DNA from: Planctomycetota bacterium
GTDB lineage: Bacteria; Planctomycetota; UBA8108; UBA1146; JAKEFC01
Direction: 5' to 3'
NCBI GenBank assembly: GCA_022616235.1
Contig: JAKEFC010000215.1
Span: forward strand, 1-34,074
DNA length: 34,074 bases
Both the position numbers and the translations under genes were made by a program. Under the pieces are notes generated by a model that searched no databases, was not told where the DNA came from, and saw only the letters and a list, made by a program, of their open reading frames with translations. Positions 19,005 through 27,766 of this stretch are shown piece by piece (positions within the stretch are counted from its first letter, which is position 1; each line of letters opens with the position of its first letter).

Positions 19005-19655
19005 TTGTTTACCGGGATCATCACGTGCACCGCCCGTATCGGGGGGTGGCAGGAGCGCGACGGGGGGTCGCGCCTCGCATTGGATTGGCCCGGAATGCAG
19101 CACGGCGCGGGGGTGGTGGGGGAGTGGTCCGAGCTCGCGGCCGGCGAGAGCATCGCGGTGAACGGTGTCTGCCTCACGCTCGCGGGCACAGGCGACGGGG
19201 GCCTCCAATTCGACGTGATCCCCGAGACGCTGCGAGCATCCGCGCTCGGCGACCTCGCCGCCGGCGCGGTCGTAAACCTGGAGCGCTCCTTGCGTCTCGG
19301 CGATCGCCTCGGGGGTCACATGGTGTTCGGCCACGTCGAGGGAATCGGCCGCCTGCGGCGCCGGAGCGATGAGCCAGGGCAGAGCGTGCTCGAGATCGAG
19401 CTGGAGCGCGGGGATGACATTCGCGTGCTGCCGAAGGGCGCGGTCACGGTCGATGGCGTGAGCCTCACGGTCGTGAGCGCGGCGCCGCGCGTGTTTACGG
19501 TGGCGCTCATTCCCTACACACTGGTCGCGACGAATCTCGGCGCGCGGCGCGCCGGCGATCGCGTCAATCTGGAGATGGATCCGATCGGCAAGTGGGTGTC
19601 CCACCTGCTCGAATCGGATCGCGCCGCGCGCGACGCGGAAGCTAGGAACCGATGA
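19005..19655 (+). CDS. ribE: Riboflavin synthase, alpha subunit
   Basis: Makes riboflavin by dismutation of two 6,7-dimethyl-8-ribityllumazine molecules in the cytoplasm. 216 aa, normal size, with the two internal lumazine-binding repeats: MFTGII at the N-terminus, SIAVNGVCLTLAG and VIPETLR in repeat one, then KGAVTVDGVSLTVV and VALIPYTLVATN in repeat two. GGHMVFGHVEGIG has Glu where Asp is usual. The start is a TTG with GGAGGGG ending eight bases upstream; no ATG fits the conserved MFTG. Its stop overlaps the gltX start (ATGA). No other riboflavin gene and no FMN riboswitch-like sequence is seen nearby. Confidence 0.94.
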   Translation: MFTGIITCTARIGGWQERDGGSRLALDWPGMQHGAGVVGEWSELAAGESIAVNGVCLTLAGTGDGGLQFDVIPETLRASALGDLAAGAVVNLERSLRLGDRLGGHMVFGHVEGIGRLRRRSDEPGQSVLEIELERGDDIRVLPKGAVTVDGVSLTVVSAAPRVFTVALIPYTLVATNLGARRAGDRVNLEMDPIGKWVSHLLESDRAARDAEARNR

Positions 19656-21112
19656 GCGAGCAGCCGCCCCGCGTGCGCATCGCGCCGAGCCCGACCGGAG
19701 ACCCGCACGTCGGGACCGCCTACGTCGCGCTCTTCAACAGCACGTTCGCGCGCGCGAACGGCGGCACCTTCCTCCTCCGCATCGACGACACGGATCGCAC
19801 GCGCTACCGGGCGGACTCGGAGCGAGCGATCATGGAGTCGTTGCGCTGGCTTGGAATCCGCTGGGACGAAGGTCCCGACGTGGGGGGGCCGCACGCGCCC
19901 TATCGCCAATCCGAGCGCGGCGACATCTACCGGCGCCGCGCCGAGGAGATGGTCGCGCGAGGCGCGGCCTATCGCTGCTTCTGCACGGCGGAGCGTCTGG
20001 AGCGAATGCGCGCCGCGCAGCGCGCGGACAAGCGCTTCGCCGGCTACGATCGCGCCTGCCGGGGGTTGTCCGCGGCGGAGGTGGAGCGACTTCGCGCGGA
20101 GGGGAAACCGCACGTGATTCGCCTGCTGGTCCCGCTCGACGGCAGCACGGCGGTTCACGACGAGCTGCACGGCCAAATCGTCGTCGCGAACGCCGAGATC
20201 GACGACCAAGTGCTCTTCAAGTCGGATGGATTTCCCACCTATCACCTCGCGAATTGCGCGGACGACATCGCCATGGGGATCACGCACGTCATTCGCGCGG
20301 AAGAATGGATCATCTCCACGCCGAAGCACGTGCTCATCTACCGGGCGCTCGGCGCGCCGCTGCCGCGCTTCTACCATGTGCCGCTCCTCCGGAACGCGGA
20401 CAAGTCGAAGATCTCGAAGCGCAAGAATCCGGTCTCGCTCGACTACTACCGGCGCCAAGGCTATCTCCCCGAAGCTCTCCTCAACTTCCTCGCGAACATG
20501 GGATGGGCCTCGCCGGAGGGCAAGGAGATCTTCGATCGCGAGCACTTCGCGCGCCACTTCCGCCCCGAGGATATCCACCTCGGCGGCCCCGTCTTCGACC
20601 TCGAGAAGCTGCGGTGGATGAACGGAGTCTATATCCGAGCGCTGCCGCCCGCGGAGCTGGTCGAGCGCTTGCGGAGCGAAGGGTTCCTGCCCGCGGCCGC
20701 GGACGCGGCGAGCGTCGGACGCGTGCTGCCCCTCGTCGCGGAGCGGCTCCATCTTCTCTCCGAATTCGAGGAGCTGACGCGCTTCTATTTCGCGGAGCCG
20801 GGGGCGATCGCGGTGGCCGAACTCGGTCCCTTGAAAGGGGGCGCGGCCGGCTGCGCGCGACTGCTCGCCGAGGCCGGAGCGGCGCTCGCACGGGTCGGGC
20901 GTTGGGAGGGGGGGGAGATCGAGCCCGTGCTCGAAACGGCGCGGGCCGCGCTCGCCGCTTCGAAGCCGGAGCTGTTCATGCCGCTTCGCCTCGCGCTCAC
21001 GGGTCGCAAGGACTCGCCGCCGATCCTCGAGGTGATGCAGGTCTTGGGGAAGGACAAGGTCCTCGCGCGCCTCGCGCTCGCCGCGCGAAGCCTCGCGGAG
21101 CCCTCATCGTGA
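19652..21112 (+). CDS. gltX: Glutamyl-tRNA synthetase
   Basis: Charges tRNA-Glu (possibly also tRNA-Gln) with glutamate. 486 aa, a typical bacterial length. Class I signatures: the HIGH-type motif in APSPTGDPHVGTAY near the N-terminus, RIDDTDRTR, the zinc-like cluster CFC with a later YDRAC, VIRAEEWIISTPKH, and the KMSKS-type loop KSKISKRKN. The C-terminal anticodon-binding domain ends GRKDSPPILEVMQVLGKDKV. The ATG at 19652 overlaps the riboflavin synthase stop (ATGA), indicating coupling. It converges on the GAPDH gene, 61 bp away, with only a weak six-base stem as a possible terminator. Confidence 0.97.
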   Translation: MSEQPPRVRIAPSPTGDPHVGTAYVALFNSTFARANGGTFLLRIDDTDRTRYRADSERAIMESLRWLGIRWDEGPDVGGPHAPYRQSERGDIYRRRAEEMVARGAAYRCFCTAERLERMRAAQRADKRFAGYDRACRGLSAAEVERLRAEGKPHVIRLLVPLDGSTAVHDELHGQIVVANAEIDDQVLFKSDGFPTYHLANCADDIAMGITHVIRAEEWIISTPKHVLIYRALGAPLPRFYHVPLLRNADKSKISKRKNPVSLDYYRRQGYLPEALLNFLANMGWASPEGKEIFDREHFARHFRPEDIHLGGPVFDLEKLRWMNGVYIRALPPAELVERLRSEGFLPAAADAASVGRVLPLVAERLHLLSEFEELTRFYFAEPGAIAVAELGPLKGGAAGCARLLAEAGAALARVGRWEGGEIEPVLETARAALAASKPELFMPLRLALTGRKDSPPILEVMQVLGKDKVLARLALAARSLAEPSS

Positions 21113-21173
21113 TAGTCCGAGACAATGAGCGGAGCGCGCCGGATTTGGGGCTAGGAAACGCCGTCCGGCAACG

Positions 21174-22451
21174 CTACTCGCGCAGCGACCAGCCGGAGGA
21201 CTTCGCGTCCACGAAGCGGTAGAACCCCGAGTCCTTGTTCAGGTTCAGGGTGCGGTCGGTGAGATCCATCGAAGCCGCGCCATCCGCGAAGCCGGTGACG
21301 GCGCGGATCGCATCTATGTTTTCCGGGATCACATCGGACTCCTGGTGCACCGCCATCTTCACGAACAGCTTGTTGTGGCCGTGGCGGTTGTAGATGCCGA
21401 CGGTCTGCTCCCAGACGCAGATGTCCATCATGTCGCCGCGGCTGTTCTGGCCGAGGTCGCGCGCGAAATCCATGATCTGCGCCGTCGAGATCATCTTGGC
21501 GCTGGAAGGGATCACACGGACGCGCCGCGTAGCGCGCAGCGCGTCGAGGACGCCCTCGACGTCGGTCTGATCCCGCATGTTGATCTGCAAGTCGTGCACG
21601 TGCATGAGCGTGGTCGGCACGACGTAGGCGGACGAAAAGACATCGATGTCCGGCATGACGCTGCGGACATCCGGACCGTGGTGCGAGGGCGCTTCGAGCG
21701 ACGGGATGATCGCGTTGATCGGGCCTTCCTTGTGATCGTTCGAGTCGGTGCCCCGGCGGATCAACGTCGCCGTGGCGAGCACCATCCGATAGCGCTGATG
21801 GATCGCGTGGAGCACGCGTACGAGCCCAGTCGTGTTGCAGGAAACGACGCGGACGTGGTCCTTGCCGACCGCCTGCTCGAAATTCGCTTGCGCGACGAAT
21901 GAGACGTCGCCGACGTTCGCCTTCTCGCCCCCTTGATAGATCGCCTTCTTGCGGAAGGACTGGTACATCGGCTTGTTGATCTTGCCGTAGGGCTTCGGCG
22001 TGCAGTCGACGACGACGTCGCAGGCCTCGAGCAAGTCGTCGATGCCGCCCGCCAGCTCGATCCCTTGTTCCTTGAATTTCTGCACGTTTTCGTCGAAGTC
22101 GCGCGGAGCGAGGTGGGCGTTCAGGTCGTTGATGCGCGAGATCACCTTGTCGGTGGCGACGCGCCGCTCGCCGAAGGGGAGATCGAGGATCTTCTGCATG
22201 TCGTCGATCGCCGCCTGGGTGTTCTCCTGATGCATGTTCTCGTAGGTCTGGTTGCGGCGGCGATAGGAGTAGGTATAGATCGGAACCTTGCGCAGCAAGT
22301 GCGCCGATTGGATCCGGTAGTTGTTCGTGTGCGCGCTAACGCCGACGAGTTCCATGTCCGGCTGCAAGAGGATGGCGTCGGCGACCCTCTTGCCGATCGT
22401 CCCGAGGCCGTTCACGGCGACTTTGATCTTGCGCCGGCTCCCTGAAGTCAT
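21174..22451 (-). CDS. Type II (archaeal-type) glyceraldehyde-3-phosphate dehydrogenase
   Basis: Oxidises glyceraldehyde-3-phosphate to 1,3-bisphosphoglycerate with NAD(P). 425 aa from the ATG at 22451 (AGAAGAG upstream). Unlike the common bacterial enzyme it follows the archaeal family throughout: VAVNGLGTIGKRVADAI, VVDCTP, IYQGGEKANVGDVSF, catalytic Cys in RVVSCNTTGLVR (about 205), KEGPINAIIP, SHHGPDVRSV (His about 258), YVVPTTLMHVHDLQI and AVHQESDVIPENIDAIRA. Archaeal versions are near 340 aa. The extra length is an insertion at about 61-120 (charged, helical, after VPIYTYSYRRR) and a C-terminal extension of about 30 residues. Stands alone between gltX (convergent) and rho. Confidence 0.93.
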   Translation of the reverse strand: MTSGSRRKIKVAVNGLGTIGKRVADAILLQPDMELVGVSAHTNNYRIQSAHLLRKVPIYTYSYRRRNQTYENMHQENTQAAIDDMQKILDLPFGERRVATDKVISRINDLNAHLAPRDFDENVQKFKEQGIELAGGIDDLLEACDVVVDCTPKPYGKINKPMYQSFRKKAIYQGGEKANVGDVSFVAQANFEQAVGKDHVRVVSCNTTGLVRVLHAIHQRYRMVLATATLIRRGTDSNDHKEGPINAIIPSLEAPSHHGPDVRSVMPDIDVFSSAYVVPTTLMHVHDLQINMRDQTDVEGVLDALRATRRVRVIPSSAKMISTAQIMDFARDLGQNSRGDMMDICVWEQTVGIYNRHGHNKLFVKMAVHQESDVIPENIDAIRAVTGFADGAASMDLTDRTLNLNKDSGFYRFVDAKSSGWSLRE

Positions 22452-22631
22452 CTTCGACTCTTCTAGCACTCGCCACTTTCGGCGAAGACGCGCGTAACGG
22501 CGCCGCTCTGGCTGAATCCGCGCGTCGCTCGCGCGAGCGATCGAAAGCCCAGTGGAAACCCAAACCGTAGCCAGCGGTGCGGCAACGCGCAAGGCATTCC
22601 TGGGCTCCCGCCCGCCCGTGCGACTTCACGC

Positions 22632-22659
22632 GCGCGCCTCGCAGCCGACCGAAGCCAGG
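22632..22659. repeat. Second copy of the 28-nt repeat block
   Basis: Identical over 28 nt to 17029-17056. Beyond the exact block both copies continue with GTCTT and, about ten bases on, GCTC. Upstream of this copy AACCCAA followed by CCGTA echoes the element near mreB, so this may be a diverged full copy filling the gap between the GAPDH start and the rho stop. Confidence 0.7.
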
Positions 22660-22678
22660 CGGCGTCTTGAAACGTGCT

Positions 22679-23877
<1,199 letters not shown>

Positions 23878-23881
<4 letters not shown>

Positions 23882-24039
23882 CGATCGGGCAAGCGCGCCG
23901 GCAACCGCGACACCCACGGCGAGGTGGCGCGCGGCGCGTGCCGCATCCCTCCATCCAACAAGTACGGTAGAACGGTTCTTGCAGCCTGCACGATGGGCCT
24001 TGCCGTCCGCGGCCCGGTGCAGATTTCGTAAAATTTCAT
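23878..24039 (-). CDS. Possible leader ORF coupled to rho
   Basis: A 53-codon frame (MKFYEICTGPRTARPIVQAA at its start) ends in TGA overlapping the proposed rho ATG. GGAAG lies just before its ATG, though closer than ideal. It has no recognisable domain. It could be a leader peptide through which ribosomes reach the poorly marked rho start, or an accidental frame that also continues upstream to 24201. Confidence 0.3.
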
Positions 24040-24519
24040 TCTTCCGGTGCGCGCTGCGCTCGAGTCCACGCGCCGTGTCGAATGGGCGGTGGGGGAGCGG
24101 CTGCCCGCAATGGATCGGAGCGCTTGCCCAAGAACGAGGCGCGCGCGTGTAGCGCTCGCCGTGCTGGACCTCGCTCCTCGCGCCGATCGATCGACCGACA
24201 TCGACCTAGTGCTTTGTATCTAGTGTCGATGCGTATCTAACGTCGATCGCGCCGGTACCGACCGCGGTGGCCGCATCGTGGCTCCCCTTCGGAAGGCCGG
24301 GATCGGCGTACCCCGAGGTCGTATTCATCAGTTCGCAGGAAGTGCGCTATTTCGTGCTCTCTCGAACGGACCCCGCTCGGAGGGCTTGCTTGCAAGGACC
24401 TCGACACGGCGGCGAGCGCCTCCGGCGGAGCAAGGCCGCTCGGAGTCGCTGCACTCTATGCTTTCGTCCGCCAACCGGAGAAACTATGGCCAGAGAAACT
24501 ACTGCCAGCCTCCATGCGC

Positions 24520-24560
24520 TCTAGTTCGGCGGTTCTAGTTCGGCGGCTCTAGTTCGGCTC
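24520..24560 (-). repeat. 14-bp tandem repeat in the rho leader
   Basis: Plus-strand unit TCTAGTTCGGCGG plus one variable base, repeated nearly three times. On the minus strand it gives GCCGAACTAGA repeats, which would be transcribed in the proposed rho leader. It is too short and spacer-less for a CRISPR array. It may be a regulatory RNA element or a slippage product. Confidence 0.7.
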
Positions 24561-24642
24561 TCGTTCTAAAGACCCGAATCCACAAACACGGCAGGTTCTG
24601 CGGGGGGTTCAGAGAGCGGCTTCGAACATGGTCACGGGGCGG

Positions 24643-24670
24643 ATTATAGCCGCCTTCCCGCAGCGTCCAA
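24643..24670 (-). promoter_or_regulatory. Candidate promoter for a long rho leader
   Basis: Minus strand TTGGAC, a 16-nt spacer and a perfect TATAAT, followed by CCGCC. It lies about 760 nt upstream of rho. No other convincing minus-strand gene intervenes. The same box also sits 50 nt upstream of the plus-strand aroDE start, so this is a divergent control region. Confidence 0.5.
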
Positions 24671-24698
24671 TCTCTTTTTCGGTTTTCGAAGGGTTTCC

Positions 24699-26291
24699 AT
24701 GAGCGGAATTTTCGACCCGCCTTGGATTGCAGTCGCAGCCAGCGCCGCGGAACTGGAGCGCGCACTCGCTGCTTGCGGCAAGAACGAAGGTGCCGCTGCA
24801 ACCGTTCGGTCCTCGGGCGGCGGCGGCGGCGCGGAGCCACGCCGGCCGATTGCCGGCGGCGTCGAGCTGCGCTTGGATCAGTGGCCGCATGCGGAGCGCG
24901 CGTCTGTGGAGCTTCGACGTGCGGCAGCCGCGGCGCGGGCGCGGGGATCGGAGTTGATCTTCGCGTGGCGGCGCGAGGAGCATGGCGAAGGCGGCGCGGA
25001 GGGCGCGCGCACGGATTTCGCGGCGGCGGCGGCGGCGGGGGACTTCGGTCCCTGTTGGCTCGATTTCGACGAAGGGGATCCGCTCCTCGCACGCTTTCTC
25101 GATCGCGGCAAGCGCGCCGCATCGACTCGCTGGATCGTGAGTGCGCATTTCGCGCGTCCTTGTTCCGACCGCGAAGTAGAGGCGAAGATCCGCGACTTGG
25201 CTTCGCGGCACCCCGATGGAATCAAGATCGTGCTCGAGGCCGAGCACGCTGCGGCGGCGATGGATCAGAGCGCGCGGCTACTCGCGGCGCGCCGCGGCGA
25301 AGCGATCACGATCTTCGCGCGCGGCCGCGAGGGGAGCGCTTCCCGGCTGGCCGCACTCGCGGCGAGTCCCGGGGCTTGGGGCTATGCGCGCGTGCGCGGC
25401 GCCGCGGGCACGGACCCGGGGCAACCGGCGATCGAGGCGCTCCTCGCGCGCTATGCGCTCGACCCGCGCGAGCCGCTGCCGATCCATTTCGCAGTGATCG
25501 GCGCCGAGGTGGCGCGAAGCCTCTCGCCCGGATTCCACAACGCACTGCTCCGGCGAAGCGGAGTTGCGTCGTTGTTCGCCGACATCTCGACGGGAGCGCC
25601 GCACTCGCTCCTCTCGGCGCCGCACGTCCCGCTTCGCGGACTCGCGGTAACGGCTCCTCACAAGACGTGGGCGCGCGGTGTCGCCGCGCCCGGCGATCAC
25701 GACGCGGCGAGATTCCCCGCGTGGAACACGCTGCGCCGCGAGCCGGATGGACGGTGGGTGGGCTTCAACACCGATGGCGCCGCCGCACTCGAGATCCTCG
25801 CCGACGCTGGGATCGCGAGCGTCGCACCGGTCGCGATCCTTGGGGCGGGCGGCGCCGCCCAGGGGATCTCTGCCGCGCTCCGCCACGCCGGCCATCCGGC
25901 GGCTTGCATCGCGCGCGGCGCCGCGGCAGCGGCGGCGAGCCATGCGCTCCGCGCGGCGCGCGTGCTCATCAATGCGACCGGCGCGGGGCGCGGCGCCGGG
26001 GACCCGCTCCCGAAAGATTGGTCCCTCGACGAGTTCCGCGGCGAACTCGCCATCGAGCTGGTCTACGACCCGCCCGTGACGGCATTTGCGCGGCGCATGG
26101 AGTCGGCCGGCATCGCGGTGCGCGGCGGACTCGAATTTTTCGCGCGTCAAGCGCGACTGCAAGCGCGGCTACTTTACGGCGCGGAAATCGACCACACGGC
26201 GGCGCGTGCCCTCGCGGAGAAAGCGCTCGCGGACCTCTGCGAAGACGCGAGCCCCGTGCAATCCGGCGCCGCGCGAAAATTTCCCGGTTAG
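24699..26291 (+). CDS. aroDE: Fused 3-dehydroquinate dehydratase (type I) and shikimate dehydrogenase
   Basis: Catalyses two successive steps of the shikimate pathway. 530 aa. The N-terminal half is a type I dehydroquinase: GGVELRLD (Glu about 56), the WRREEHGEGG loop, Schiff-base pair His about 150 (IVSAHFARP) and Lys about 176 (DGIKIVLE), and a PGQ loop (about 240). The C-terminal half is AroE: VARSLSPGFHN, VTAPHK (catalytic Lys about 322), AWNTL, GFNTDG (catalytic Asp about 359), NADP loop GAGGAAQGI and a C-terminal FFARQARLQ. The usual Asn of the NVT motif is Ala (LAVTAPHK). ATG at 24699 with AAGGG upstream. Fusions of this order are known from chlamydiae and plants. Only eight bases separate it from hen1. 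Confidence 0.92.
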   Translation: MSGIFDPPWIAVAASAAELERALAACGKNEGAAATVRSSGGGGGAEPRRPIAGGVELRLDQWPHAERASVELRRAAAAARARGSELIFAWRREEHGEGGAEGARTDFAAAAAAGDFGPCWLDFDEGDPLLARFLDRGKRAASTRWIVSAHFARPCSDREVEAKIRDLASRHPDGIKIVLEAEHAAAAMDQSARLLAARRGEAITIFARGREGSASRLAALAASPGAWGYARVRGAAGTDPGQPAIEALLARYALDPREPLPIHFAVIGAEVARSLSPGFHNALLRRSGVASLFADISTGAPHSLLSAPHVPLRGLAVTAPHKTWARGVAAPGDHDAARFPAWNTLRREPDGRWVGFNTDGAAALEILADAGIASVAPVAILGAGGAAQGISAALRHAGHPAACIARGAAAAAASHALRAARVLINATGAGRGAGDPLPKDWSLDEFRGELAIELVYDPPVTAFARRMESAGIAVRGGLEFFARQARLQARLLYGAEIDHTAARALAEKALADLCEDASPVQSGAARKFPG

Positions 26292-26299
26292 GAGCGCAG

Positions 26300-27766
26300 A
26301 TGCTGCTCACGTTGACGACGACCCACTCGCCTGCGACGGACCTCGGGCACTTACTCCGGAAGAACCCCGCGAATGCGCACACGTTCGAGCTGTCGTTCGG
26401 GAACGCGCATGTTTACTACCCCGAGGCGAGCCCAGAGCGGTGCATGGCCGCCCTGCTCGTAGAGGTCGATCCAGTGAGACTCGTGCGCAAGCGCGCTGGC
26501 GCGGCCGGCGAGGCGCGGCGGCTCGAAGAATACGTGAACGACCGTCCCTACGCGGCGTCGTCCTTTCTCAGTGTGGCGATCGCGCAAGTCTTCGGCAGCG
26601 CGCTCGCGGGACAGAGCAAGGAGCGCCCGGAGCTGGCGGCGCGGCCCATCCCGCTCGCCGCGACCTTGCCCGTGCTGCCTTGCCGCGGAGGCGAAGAGTT
26701 CGTCGCGAAGCTCTTCGCGCCGCTCGGGTATCGCGTGACCTCGGCGCGGCTGCCGCTCGATGCGCGGCACGCCGATTGGGGGGAGAGTCCCTATTGCCGC
26801 GTCACGTTGGAAGGGACCGTCACCTTGCAGCGTCTCTTGAGCCATCTGTACGTGCTCGTGCCGGTTCTCGACAACGACAAGCACTATTGGGTCGGCGACG
26901 ACGAGGTGAAGAAGCTGCTCCGGCGGGGGGCAGGGTGGCTGGCGGAGCACCCGGAACGGGAAGCGATCACGCTCCGCTACCTGAAGTATCAGCGCGGCTT
27001 GGTGAGCGATGCCCTGGCGCAGCTCGCGGATGAGAGCGACCCCGATCCGGATGCGACCGCGCGCGCGCAAGCCGAAGAGGAAGCGACCGTCGAGCGTACG
27101 CTGAGCCTGAACGAACAGCGACTCGGCACGGTGCTCGCGGCGCTCAAGGCGAGCGCCGCCCGCAGCGTGCTCGACCTCGGCTGTGGCGAAGGGCGCCTCT
27201 TGCGGATGCTGCTCAAGGAGCGACAGTTCACGCGGATCACGGGCGTCGATGTCTCGCAAATAGCGCTCGAACGCGCGGCGCGCACGCTGCGCTACGAGCG
27301 CATGCCGCCGCTCCAGAAGGAGCGCATCCGGCTCTTGCACGGCTCGCTCCTCTATCGCGATGCGAGGCTCGCCGGCTACGACGCCGCGGCCGTCGTCGAA
27401 GTGGTGGAGCACCTCGACTCCGCGCGGCTTGCCGCGTTCGAGCGCGTGCTCTTCGAGTTCGCGCGGCCGCGCAGCGTGGTGCTGACGACACCCAATCGCG
27501 AGTTCAACGCGACTTGGCCATCGTTGCCCGCCGGCAAGTTCCGCCATCGCGACCATCGCTTCGAGTGGACGCGCTCGGAATTCCGCGAGTGGGCCGCCGG
27601 GGTCGCCTCGCGGCGAGGTTACGCCGTGCGATTCCTCGCGGTCGGGCTTGAGGATCCCGAGCTGGGACCGCCCACGCAGATGGGCGTATTCACGAACACG
27701 GCGCCGGCGCCCGGCGCCGGCGCCCAGGAAGAAGCGCGGGGAATCTCCGAGGATCTCACCGCGTGA
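26300..27766 (+). CDS. hen1: Hen1, 3'-terminal RNA ribose 2'-O-methyltransferase
   Basis: 488 aa. Methylates the 2'-OH at the 3' end of broken RNA before ligation, so the repaired site resists renewed cleavage. The N-terminal half (about 1-265) matches the bacterial Hen1 region that binds and activates the Pnkp ligase. The C-terminal methyltransferase shows SAM motif VLDLGCGEGRLL (about 290-301), GVDVSQIALERA, and the metal-binding set E-x-x-E-H (Glu 367, Glu 370, His 371) with a later His (419, in FRHRDHRFEWTR), followed by the TTPNREFN motif in its proper place. The ATG at 26300 has AGGAG five bases upstream, overlapping the aroDE stop. Its stop overlaps the GTG of pnkp (GTGA), so the partners are translationally coupled. 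Confidence 0.95.
   Translation: MLLTLTTTHSPATDLGHLLRKNPANAHTFELSFGNAHVYYPEASPERCMAALLVEVDPVRLVRKRAGAAGEARRLEEYVNDRPYAASSFLSVAIAQVFGSALAGQSKERPELAARPIPLAATLPVLPCRGGEEFVAKLFAPLGYRVTSARLPLDARHADWGESPYCRVTLEGTVTLQRLLSHLYVLVPVLDNDKHYWVGDDEVKKLLRRGAGWLAEHPEREAITLRYLKYQRGLVSDALAQLADESDPDPDATARAQAEEEATVERTLSLNEQRLGTVLAALKASAARSVLDLGCGEGRLLRMLLKERQFTRITGVDVSQIALERAARTLRYERMPPLQKERIRLLHGSLLYRDARLAGYDAAAVVEVVEHLDSARLAAFERVLFEFARPRSVVLTTPNREFNATWPSLPAGKFRHRDHRFEWTRSEFREWAAGVASRRGYAVRFLAVGLEDPELGPPTQMGVFTNTAPAPGAGAQEEARGISEDLTA

Noticed and set aside
24520-24560. Short tandem repeat as a CRISPR array
   Set aside because: The 14-bp units abut with no spacers and there is no cas gene.
24722-27766. 1014-codon frame spanning aroDE and hen1
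   Set aside because: Its first half is an out-of-frame reading of aroDE, rich in Arg. Only the part from 26300 is real (Hen1), with its own ATG and ribosome site.
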